Assembly (NCBI GenBank): GCA_019163335.1
Contig: JAFLKM010000028.1
Span: forward strand, 1 to 64,000
Direction of reading: 5' to 3'
Length of the DNA: 64,000 nt
DNA from: Desulfobulbaceae bacterium
GTDB lineage: Bacteria; Desulfobacterota; Desulfobulbia; Desulfobulbales; Desulfocapsaceae
Shown piece after piece: positions 1-6,863 of the stretch. The translations under genes were made by a program, and so were the position numbers. Within the stretch, counting starts at the first letter, position 1. The number at the start of each line of letters is the position of its first letter. Under the pieces are notes generated by a model that worked only from the letters and a program-made list of their open reading frames with translations, was not told where the DNA came from and searched no databases.

Positions 1-2
1 GC

Positions 3-71
3 TCACGCCAACCCGTGCGCTTCTCCCATGAATACCCCTCCATTGTTACCTTTGATGAGTTGGTTTTTTAG
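3..71 (+). CDS. Possible C-terminal end of a gene cut by the window edge
   Basis: An open frame enters from the left edge and stops at TAG after 22 residues (SRQPVRFSHEYPSIVTFDELVF). The residue composition looks protein-like and the frame ends just before a strong hairpin, as real genes often do. I do not recognise the family. Only the tail is visible, so it could also be a chance open frame. Confidence 0.3.
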   Translation, partial: SRQPVRFSHEYPSIVTFDELVF

Positions 72-72
72 A

Positions 73-125
73 GGCCCTTGCTCTCCGAGCAACGGCTCCT
101 AGTTGCTTGGAGAGCTACGCAGGCC
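73..125. repeat. Stem-loop with 12-bp core stem
   Basis: CTCTCCGAGCAA at 81-92 pairs with TTGCTTGGAGAG at 103-114 (one G-U pair) around a 10-nt loop. Outer GGCC at 73-76 pairs with GGCC at 122-125. There is no downstream T-run, so it is not a typical intrinsic terminator for the plus strand. It may be structured RNA or a recombination-site relic. Confidence 0.5.
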
Positions 126-182
126 AGGGATGGCCCAGTGTCGCGGGCGCCAAGGACGGCGCAGGAGCGACCGGACCCTTAT

Positions 183-229
183 GCCGCGTCCAAGAACCAG
201 CAATCTTTTCAGCTGGTTCTTGGCGTGGC
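183..229. repeat. Second stem-loop, 12-bp perfect stem extended to about 18 bp
   Basis: CCAAGAACCAGC at 190-201 pairs perfectly with GCTGGTTCTTGG at 212-223 around a 10-nt loop. GCCGCG on the left and CGTGGC on the right extend it with one bulge. Together with the hairpin at 73-125 it forms a structured block in an otherwise gene-free stretch. Its role is unknown. Confidence 0.55.
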
Positions 230-538
230 GTCTTCCCACCACACAGGCCTCACGGTATCACCAAAAACCTCTTTCTCGCCCCGAACATTGCATTCCCTCG
301 CCCGCTTTGATATGCTTCAAACAGTTTTGAGATTATGCCGGATAACAAACGCAGAAAAAGAAAACAAGGAAGGGAAAAAATCTGCCTTTTTCAACTTTGA
401 CCCTGTTCTGTCTCAAACGCCTTGGCAACAAGATCTAACGATAAAAAATATTGTACAGAACAAAAATGAAATCAATAGGCAGAATTATCCAAGTAGGGCA
501 ACTCTCTCTAACCCACTGTTAGCTTTCAGAATAAAAAT
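230..538. other. Gene-free stretch before the two-TM gene
   Basis: The ORF-track entries here (78..542 and nested frames) have low-complexity translations that run straight through both hairpins, so I do not call them. Base composition turns AT-rich from about 330. A short CTAAC/GTTAG palindrome (508-522) lies about 17 bp before the next start codon and could be the boundary of an inserted cassette. Confidence 0.4.
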
Positions 539-1045
539 ATGAGTGCATATCAAAATAGATATTGGTCACAATTAAGAGAGACCAAAACACATGTTATATA
601 TTTACATAAATATGCAGCACAATCTGAATGGTGGGATAAGTCCATTAACATTTTCTTAGCAATTACCTCATCATCAAGTATTGCTGCCTGGGCGATATGG
701 CAAAAATATCAAATAATATGGGCCATTATTATTGCATTATCTCAAGTTATTACTGCTATTAAACCTTTTCTCCCCTACAAACAAAGAATAAAAGCCATAA
801 GTGAGTTAAACGACAAGCTGCAAGAGGTATCCTTAAATTGTGAAAGAAATTGGTTTGCAGTTGCTGAGGGACAATTAACAGAGGAAGAAATTCACGATCT
901 GTATATCAGAATAAAAAATGATTCTCTTGATGCGGAAAGACAGTACTTAAAAAATATAATTTTACCCAAAAACGAAAAAATTCTAAAAATAGCAGAAACA
1001 GAGGCAGATATATATTTGCAAAATACTTACCATTGTGAGGTGTAA
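539..1045 (+). CDS. Two-TM SLATT-like membrane protein
   Basis: This 168-aa protein has two close hydrophobic segments at about residues 37-53 and 59-77, separated by a short polar turn. A charged helical N-terminal part precedes them and a long helical cytoplasmic tail follows. That plan resembles the SLATT/2TM effector proteins that accompany nucleotide-signalling and other defence systems, in which membrane insertion is thought to harm the infected cell. The match is architectural and from memory, not a verified domain hit. The gene is AT-rich compared with the genes after 1260, which suggests transfer. It lies 3 bp before a small Pro/Lys-rich ORF and the two probably form one transcript. 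No cyclase, reverse transcriptase or sensor is visible beside it, so any partner lies elsewhere or left of the window. Confidence 0.7.
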   Translation: MSAYQNRYWSQLRETKTHVIYLHKYAAQSEWWDKSINIFLAITSSSSIAAWAIWQKYQIIWAIIIALSQVITAIKPFLPYKQRIKAISELNDKLQEVSLNCERNWFAVAEGQLTEEEIHDLYIRIKNDSLDAERQYLKNIILPKNEKILKIAETEADIYLQNTYHCEV

Positions 1046-1048
1046 ATC

Positions 1049-1177
1049 ATGTCAAAAAACAAATCTGGTTCAAAGAGCATAAATAATGGCCGGAGCTTAC
1101 CAGTTACAACCACTTCAACACCAAAGCCACCAACCAAACCCCCTGCTGCTCCAAAGCCTACTTCTGGCAAAAAATGA
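1049..1177 (+). CDS. Small Pro/Lys/Ser-rich protein (42 aa)
   Basis: This ORF is too short for the ORF track. ATG at 1049 lies 3 bp after the stop of the two-TM gene, and the gaggtgtaaatc stretch ahead of it gives a reasonable ribosome site (GAGGTG). The product is basic and rich in Ser, Pro and Thr, with a PKPPTKPPAAPKP stretch, and has no hydrophobic segment. It is probably disordered. The tight spacing suggests co-translation with the membrane protein and a role as its partner, but the function is unknown. The composition is unlike shadow ORFs, which supports it being a true gene. Confidence 0.55.
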   Translation: MSKNKSGSKSINNGRSLPVTTTSTPKPPTKPPAAPKPTSGKK

Positions 1178-1188
1178 GTAATAAAATC

Positions 1189-1251
1189 AGCTAACCACCA
1201 GCTACACCGGACCCCGCAAACAGGGCGGGTCCGGTGAGCAATCAGTTAGCC
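1189..1251. repeat. attC-like imperfect palindrome
   Basis: AGCTAAC (1189-1195) and GTTAGCC (1245-1251) form outer arms. CACCGGACCC (1205-1214) and GGGTCCGGTG (1227-1236) form a perfect 10-bp inner stem. Spacers of 9 and 8 nt separate the arms. The 63-bp plan of two nested arm pairs ending in GTTAGCC resembles an integron attC site (RYYYAAC...GTTRRRY), although the core deviates from consensus. It lies right after the small ORF, where a cassette would carry its attC. A plain rho-independent terminator is the alternative, but a T-run is lacking. Confidence 0.45.
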
Positions 1252-1259
1252 CAAAAAAG

Positions 1260-1928
1260 TTGACAGACAAGGAGCTGATGGAAGAACAAGTCAAATCAAA
1301 GGAACGGGTAGCCGAACATGGCGAGGTGTTGACCGGTAAGCGGGAGGTCAACGCCATGCTCGATCTTGTAAAGCAGGAAACAGAGCGTATCGAATCGCGT
1401 TTCCTAGAACCCGCTTGCGGCAATGGGAACTTTCTTGCCCCAATTCTGGAACGTAAACTGGCTGTTGTGGAAAAGCGCTACGGCAAGTCACAGTTGGATT
1501 TCGAACGGTACGCCATCTTGGCTGTGTCATCCATTTACGGAATTGATATTCAAGAAGATAACGTACAGCAGTGTCGTCGCCGGCTCTTTGAAATATTTAA
1601 TCTGATTTATCTGCGCTTGTTTAAGAACAGGACAAATGACAACTGTCGCGAGTCCGTCCGGTTCATACTTGACCGCAACATCATTTGGGGCGATGCCCTC
1701 GACCTGAAGACCAAGAATGAACCAAGGGTTCCAATTGTCTTTTCCGAATGGTCGCCGCTCAATGGGAGCATGCTGAAACGGAGAGATTTCTTTCTTTCTT
1801 TCCTGCTCAATAAGCAGCATCAACTCTCCCTCTTCAACGATGAGAATCAGGAAGTTAACTTAAACGAACCAGTCAAAGAGTACCCGCCGGTTCACTTTCT
1901 GGAGGTAGCCGATGTTGACAAGCACTAA
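1260..1928 (+). CDS. Methyltransferase-like protein of an R-M cassette, no catalytic motif IV
   Basis: The 222-aa protein carries an SAM-binding motif I (EPACGNGNFL, near residue 48) followed by a GIDIQ motif II-like strand and an IWGDALD segment, as in gamma-class N6-adenine methyltransferases. The expected NPPY-type catalytic motif is absent and the chain ends soon after, so it is either half of a split enzyme or a non-catalytic subunit. The next gene overlaps it by 17 bp and has its own motif I and NPPY, which suggests a two-subunit methyltransferase. The start is uncertain. The track uses TTG at 1260, but ATG at 1278 sits only 3 nt after an AAGGAG. It is first in a four-gene defence cassette. 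Confidence 0.7.
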   Translation: MTDKELMEEQVKSKERVAEHGEVLTGKREVNAMLDLVKQETERIESRFLEPACGNGNFLAPILERKLAVVEKRYGKSQLDFERYAILAVSSIYGIDIQEDNVQQCRRRLFEIFNLIYLRLFKNRTNDNCRESVRFILDRNIIWGDALDLKTKNEPRVPIVFSEWSPLNGSMLKRRDFFLSFLLNKQHQLSLFNDENQEVNLNEPVKEYPPVHFLEVADVDKH

Positions 1929-3417
1929 CTACAACCCGGATGTGCTGTCATGCATTGCGAACTTGAGCAGTGACGAGGTGTTCACGCCGCCGCAGCTGGT
2001 GAATCAAATACTGGATATGCTCCCCAAGGAAATATGGAACGGCAGGAAGACCACGTTTCTTGATCCCGGATGCAAGTCCGGCGTTTTCCTGCGCGAGATC
2101 GCGAAGCGGCTGGACAAGGGGCTTGAAGACCAGATCCCTGACCGCCAGAAACGAATGAATCATATTTTCAAAAACCAACTCTACGGCCTATCGATCACGG
2201 AACTGACCGCGCAGCTGTCGCGCCGCTCAGTCTACTGCTCCAAGACCGCCAACGGCAAGTATTCCGTCTGCGAGACCTTCGACACCCCTGAAGGCAACAT
2301 CCGCTTCGAGCGCATCGAACACGCCTGGGAAAAGGGCCGTTGCGTATACTGCGGCGCCAACGAGGAAAACTACAATCGCGGCGAGGAACTCGAAACCCAC
2401 GCCTACGAGTTCATCCACACCGAGCATCCCGAGGAGATATTCAAGATGAAATTCGACGTCATCATCGGCAATCCGCCCTACCAGTTGAGCGACGGGGGCT
2501 TTGGCCGTAGCGCTTCGCCGATTTACCACAAGTTCGTCCAGCAGGCCAGGAAACTCAAACCCCGCTATCTAACCATGATTATTCCCTCGCGCTGGTTCGG
2601 CGGAGGAAAAGGCTTGGACGAGTTTCGCGCTGTAATGTTGAACGACAACCGCATCCGCAGGATCGTAGACTTCGAGGATGCCAATGAAGTCTTCCCTGGC
2701 GTCGATATTGCGGGAGGCATCTGCTATTTCCTGTGGGAGCGCGACTCAAAGGGACAGTGCGAGGTTGTCAACATGCACGGTGGCATCGAAGCAACCTCAA
2801 AACGGCCCTTGAATGAATTTAGGACATTCATCCGTCACAGTCAGGCCGTGCCCATTATTCGCAAGGTACTTGCGAAAAGAGAAAGGAACATGAGTGAACA
2901 GGTCACAAGCCGAAAACCATTCGGACTGGCGACCAATGTCCGGCCTATGAAAATGGGGGAACTCATCCTTCGATGGCAGAAAGGAGAAGGGCCTTACAAG
3001 AGATCAGATATTTTCGTCGGTGTTGAAATGATCGATAAATGGAAGGTCATCACATCGTATGTGGGATATGACCATGCCGGGAATCCTGGCAAAGATGGCA
3101 GAAGACGCGTTTTTTCAAAGATAGATATTCTTCCGCCGGGGACAATATGTACCGAAACTTATCTTGTGGTCGGGAGTTGTGAAGAAGAGACACAGGCCCT
3201 GAATCTTGTAGATTACATGAAATCTCGTCTGTTTCGTTTTTTGGTGAGCCAGTTTATGTATTCGCACCATATCACGAAGGATTCATACTCGTTGGTGCCC
3301 ATTCTTGACATGTCGAACCAATGGACAGACGAAAAGCTTTACAAACGATATGGCATAACTGAGGACGAAATCGCATTCATCGAATCGAAGATTAGGCCAA
3401 TGGACACTAAAGTATGA
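1912..3417 (+). CDS. Eco57I-type N6-adenine DNA methyltransferase
   Basis: The 501-aa protein has an SAM-binding motif I (FLDPGCKSGVFLREIAKRL, about residue 46) and the catalytic NPPY motif (DVIIGNPPYQ, about 180), followed by the PSRWF segment typical of Eco57I/TaqI-like enzymes. The C-terminal third is likely the target-recognition region. A CVYCG pair near residue 144 may bind zinc. It should methylate adenine in host DNA so that the partner nuclease spares it. ATG at 1912 follows GGAGG with good spacing and overlaps the upstream gene by 17 bp, indicating translational coupling. Family-level identification is firm. The recognition sequence cannot be read from the protein. Confidence 0.88.
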   Translation: MLTSTNYNPDVLSCIANLSSDEVFTPPQLVNQILDMLPKEIWNGRKTTFLDPGCKSGVFLREIAKRLDKGLEDQIPDRQKRMNHIFKNQLYGLSITELTAQLSRRSVYCSKTANGKYSVCETFDTPEGNIRFERIEHAWEKGRCVYCGANEENYNRGEELETHAYEFIHTEHPEEIFKMKFDVIIGNPPYQLSDGGFGRSASPIYHKFVQQARKLKPRYLTMIIPSRWFGGGKGLDEFRAVMLNDNRIRRIVDFEDANEVFPGVDIAGGICYFLWERDSKGQCEVVNMHGGIEATSKRPLNEFRTFIRHSQAVPIIRKVLAKRERNMSEQVTSRKPFGLATNVRPMKMGELILRWQKGEGPYKRSDIFVGVEMIDKWKVITSYVGYDHAGNPGKDGRRRVFSKIDILPPGTICTETYLVVGSCEEETQALNLVDYMKSRLFRFLVSQFMYSHHITKDSYSLVPILDMSNQWTDEKLYKRYGITEDEIAFIESKIRPMDTKV

Positions 3418-3469
3418 ATCAACGGAATCACCGTCATTGACCAAAGCTCTATCATCAAGGAGAAAAGAA

Positions 3470-3811
3470 ATGCCAAAACAAGATCCTTACGGTTTTTCAA
3501 TAGGTAATGTGCTGTTTGAAGCCGAAGTTGCTCCCACTGTGCAGGCAGCTTTCCAAGCTCGCTATTACAAAGCCACCGGCATAAATATCACACCCGGAAA
3601 TCCACCGGAATTTCAGAGGCAGCCAAATAAATGGGGCGCTGAATGTCGCATATATTTCAATTCGGACGATGCTGCAAAACAAGCCAGCTCAAAAGAAATT
3701 CACGTCGAAGGTGGACGACCCTACCATGACAATTATCAGTATAGAATCAATAATGTCGATCTCTGGTGGGAACTCGTCGAAGAATTTGATTTCCGGCTGG
3801 GCTTCAATTGA
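3470..3811 (+). CDS. Unknown 113-aa protein inside the R-M cassette
   Basis: I prefer ATG at 3470 over the longer track ORF because it follows AAGGAG by a 7-nt spacer. The protein is small, mixed alpha/beta in appearance, with many aromatic residues near the C-terminus (VDLWWELVEEFDFRLGFN), and has no signal peptide or membrane segment. I do not recognise a family. Its place between the methyltransferase and the nuclease-helicase, 52 bp after one and 6 bp before the other, suggests a dedicated accessory such as a specificity, control or inhibitory subunit. That role is inferred only from position. Confidence 0.75.
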   Translation: MPKQDPYGFSIGNVLFEAEVAPTVQAAFQARYYKATGINITPGNPPEFQRQPNKWGAECRIYFNSDDAAKQASSKEIHVEGGRPYHDNYQYRINNVDLWWELVEEFDFRLGFN

Positions 3812-3817
3812 CGAGAT

Positions 3818-6361
3818 ATGGTGCAGAGCTTTATGAATACGAAATTCTTCCCCCCACGACCCGAAGCGAGACCGACGATCTACGCATACGAAGACACGAA
3901 CCCGCAATACGCCGGGCTGCTGAAAGTGGGCTATACGACCGTAGACGCGCATAGCCGCGTGGCGCAACAGTATCCGACCTTGCGCCCCGGCAAGCCGCCT
4001 TACCGGATTGTGCTGGAAGAGGCGGCGATGCGCAACGACGGGACCGTCTTCACGGATCATGAGGTCCACCGGAAACTGCGGATCAACGGCGTCAAGAACC
4101 CGGAAGGCGAATGGTTCCGCTGCACGGTCGATCAGGTGAAGGCGGCAATTATTGCTATGCGCACCGGCCAATTGAACGACGAAAACCGGTCGCTCGATTT
4201 CAAGATGCGCCCGGAGCAGAAAGCGGCGGTGGAGAAGACTGCGGCCTACTTCAGGAGTTTCCGTAAGGAGAACCGCGACAAACCGCCGCATTTCCTCTGG
4301 AACGCCAAGATGCGCTTCGGCAAGACCTTCGCCGCCTACCAGTTGGCAAAAAAGATGAACTGGCGCAAGGTTCTGGTACTAACGTTCAAACCGGCGGTGC
4401 AAAGCGCCTGGGAAGATGACCTGAAGCAACATGTCGATTTCGGTGGCTGGCAGTTCATCAAACCCGGCGGCCTGACCCACGAAGAGGCCGACAAAAAGAA
4501 GCCCTTCGTCTGCTTCGGTTCGTTTCAGGATTATCTGGGAAAGAACAAGAGCACGGGCGGAATCAAAACCAAGAACGAATGGGTTCACGCGACGAACTGG
4601 GACTGTGTGATCTTCGACGAATATCATTATGGTGCCTGGCGCGAGAACGCCAAGGAACTTTTCGAGGCAGAGGACAAGAAAGAGGCCGAGTTCTTTGAGG
4701 GCGAGGGGTTGCTGGATTTCGATGAGGAGATCATACCGATCACGACGGATCATTACCTGTATCTGTCGGGCACGCCGTTCCGTGCCATCGCCTCGGGAGA
4801 GTTCATCGAGGAGCAGATATTCAACTGGACCTATTCGGACGAGCAACGGGCCAAGGCGCAATGGCCGGGACCACACAATCCATACGCCTGCCTGCCGCGC
4901 ATGGTGTTGATGACTTACCAACTCCCTGATGCGATCCGAGAGATCGCGATGCTGGGCGAGTTCGACGAATTTGACCTAAACGTGTTCTTCTCAGCCGAGG
5001 GCGTCGGCGACAATGCGAAGTTCAAGTATGAGGACGAAGTGCAGAAGTGGCTAGACCTGATCCGGGGCGCGTTTCAGGCAGCGACGGTGGACAACCTGAA
5101 GCTGGGCGCGAAGAAGCCCCCGATGCCCTATTCCGATGCGCGGCTGTTGAATGTCCTATCGCACTCCTTCTGGTTCCTTCCCAGCGTGGCGGCATGCCAC
5201 GCGATGCGCAACCTTCAGGCGATGCGGCAGAACCGCTTCTATCACGATTACACAATCATTGTGGCGGCGGGGAGTGCCGCAGGAATCGGCGTTGCCGCGT
5301 TGCCGCCGGTGCTGGACGCCATGGAAAACCCATTGGAATCAAAAACAATCACCTTGTCATGCGGCAAATTAACGACTGGCGTAACAGTGAGGCCATGGAC
5401 GGGAATATTCATGCTACGCAACGCGTCCACGCCGGAAACCTACTTTCAGGCGGCGTTTCGCGTACAATCACCTTGGACGGTGCGGAACCCGGACGGTATA
5501 ATGCCCAACGAAGAAGAGATCATCAAGAAGGAATGCTATGTCTTCGACTTCGCGCCGGATCGGGCCTTGCGCCAGATTGCCGATTACAGTTGCCGGTTGA
5601 ATATAGATGAATCCAACCCGGAAAAAAAAGTCGAGGAGTTCATCAGTTTTCTGCCAGTGCTCGCCTATGACGGAAGTTCGATGAAGCAGATCGACGCCGC
5701 CGGGGTTCTTGATATGGCGATGAGCGGGACCACCGCGACGCTGCTGGCGCGACGCTGGGAAAGTGCGTTGCTGGTCAATGTGGATAACGACACGTTGAAG
5801 CGACTCATGGCGGACGAGACCGCCATGAATGCGTTGATGAGCATTGAGGGCTTCCGCAATCTGAATCAAGAGATCGAAACGATCATCAACAAGTCCGAGG
5901 CGGTGAAAAAGGCGCGCAAGGACAAGAACGACGAAGATCTGACGCCGCAGGAAAAGAAAGAACTGACAAAAGAGGAAAAGGAATATAAAAGCAAACGCAA
6001 GCAGATACAGGAGAAGCTCATCAAGTTCTCCACCCGTGTTCCGATCTTCATGTACCTGACTGATTATCGGGAACGCTGCCTGAAGGATGTGATCACGCAA
6101 TTGGAGCCGGGTTTGTTCAAGAAGGTGACGGGGTTGAGCGTGAAAGATTTCGAGTTATTAGTGAGCCTGGGGGTGTTCAACAGCGCCCTGATGAACGACG
6201 CGGTTTACAAGTTCAAACGTTACGAGGATGCCAGCCTGAACTACACCGGGATCAACAAGCACGAAGGCGAAGACATCGGCCTTTACGACACAGTCATCAC
6301 CAGAACAGATGCGCTAAAAGTATTCGAGAATATGCCTGCGGGTGCAGGATACGAAAGATGA
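3818..6361 (+). CDS. GIY-YIG nuclease / SF2 helicase restriction protein
   Basis: This 847-aa protein begins with a GIY-YIG-like (T5orf172-type) nuclease region at about residues 20-110 (YAYED, then LLKVGYT). A superfamily 2 helicase follows, with a motif I MRFGKTFAAY near 170, a DEAH-like FDEYHYG near 270, motif III SGTPFRA near 315 and a motif VI-like QAAFRVQSP near 545. A lysine/glutamate-rich coiled stretch spans about 690-730. It is probably the restriction component that translocates on and cuts unmodified DNA. It follows the methyltransferase genes on the same strand with a 6-bp gap to the 113-aa gene. The start could be ATG 3818 or 3833, since neither has a strong ribosome site. The exact R-M type is unclear. 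Confidence 0.85.
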   Translation: MVQSFMNTKFFPPRPEARPTIYAYEDTNPQYAGLLKVGYTTVDAHSRVAQQYPTLRPGKPPYRIVLEEAAMRNDGTVFTDHEVHRKLRINGVKNPEGEWFRCTVDQVKAAIIAMRTGQLNDENRSLDFKMRPEQKAAVEKTAAYFRSFRKENRDKPPHFLWNAKMRFGKTFAAYQLAKKMNWRKVLVLTFKPAVQSAWEDDLKQHVDFGGWQFIKPGGLTHEEADKKKPFVCFGSFQDYLGKNKSTGGIKTKNEWVHATNWDCVIFDEYHYGAWRENAKELFEAEDKKEAEFFEGEGLLDFDEEIIPITTDHYLYLSGTPFRAIASGEFIEEQIFNWTYSDEQRAKAQWPGPHNPYACLPRMVLMTYQLPDAIREIAMLGEFDEFDLNVFFSAEGVGDNAKFKYEDEVQKWLDLIRGAFQAATVDNLKLGAKKPPMPYSDARLLNVLSHSFWFLPSVAACHAMRNLQAMRQNRFYHDYTIIVAAGSAAGIGVAALPPVLDAMENPLESKTITLSCGKLTTGVTVRPWTGIFMLRNASTPETYFQAAFRVQSPWTVRNPDGIMPNEEEIIKKECYVFDFAPDRALRQIADYSCRLNIDESNPEKKVEEFISFLPVLAYDGSSMKQIDAAGVLDMAMSGTTATLLARRWESALLVNVDNDTLKRLMADETAMNALMSIEGFRNLNQEIETIINKSEAVKKARKDKNDEDLTPQEKKELTKEEKEYKSKRKQIQEKLIKFSTRVPIFMYLTDYRERCLKDVITQLEPGLFKKVTGLSVKDFELLVSLGVFNSALMNDAVYKFKRYEDASLNYTGINKHEGEDIGLYDTVITRTDALKVFENMPAGAGYER

Positions 6362-6371
6362 AAGAATGGGT

Positions 6372-6429
6372 TAACGAACAAGGTTAGATTGTGAATCGCT
6401 TTGCTCTCACAATCTAACCTTGTTCGTTA
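6372..6429. repeat. Perfect 23-bp inverted repeat closing the R-M cassette
   Basis: TAACGAACAAGGTTAGATTGTG (6372-6393) is repeated exactly inverted at 6408-6429. One more A-T pair closes a 12-nt loop. It begins 10 bp after the helicase stop codon. The stem is long and AT-rich with no T-run, so it is not a classic terminator. It could still stop transcription or protect the mRNA end, or it may mark the border of the acquired island. Confidence 0.7.
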
Positions 6430-6863
6430 CGGAGTTAAACTCCTCAAAAGAAGTCCGGTAGTTGGGCTATTTTCTTGGTCTATGATTGAGCATATTGACT
6501 ACATCAGCAAGCTCAGAAATTCAGTTACTTTCAAAAATTCCGTTCCTTTTGGGAAAAACGTCTCAGCAGGCCCTTCCCCCATTCTCGACAGCCCTAACTC
6601 CTTCCATCATAGCGCTCAAACACATTCCCTGTACAAATCGGATTGACGGTGTATGATAACTATTCTTGTTTATCAGGGCGCGATTATCGGAGCACAGTTC
6701 CCACAACACCCATTTTACCGCCGACCTTGATAAGTAAAAAAATCATACTTTCTCATAAATTCAAGCATCAACCCAACAGACACCGACCCTCCGGGGTATC
6801 TAAAACATTCACTGTGTCAGGGACAAACGTGCTTATCCCCCTGACAGGAATAAAGGAAACAGG
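6430..6863. other. Intergenic region between the defence cassette and the SDR gene
   Basis: Two track ORFs (6401..6646, 6643..6867) have no recognisable protein character and I do not call them. The region is more AT-rich than its neighbours and probably holds the promoter of the SDR gene. I see no clear -35/-10 pair, RNA gene or repeat in it. Confidence 0.35.

Noticed and set aside
78-542. 154-aa ORF and two nested ORFs at the left edge
   Set aside because: They run through both hairpins, have unlike composition in each half and no recognisable domain or ribosome site.
1-1260. Retron or CBASS system
   Set aside because: The two-TM protein and upstream hairpins hint at one, but no reverse transcriptase, cyclase or nucleotide sensor lies in the window.
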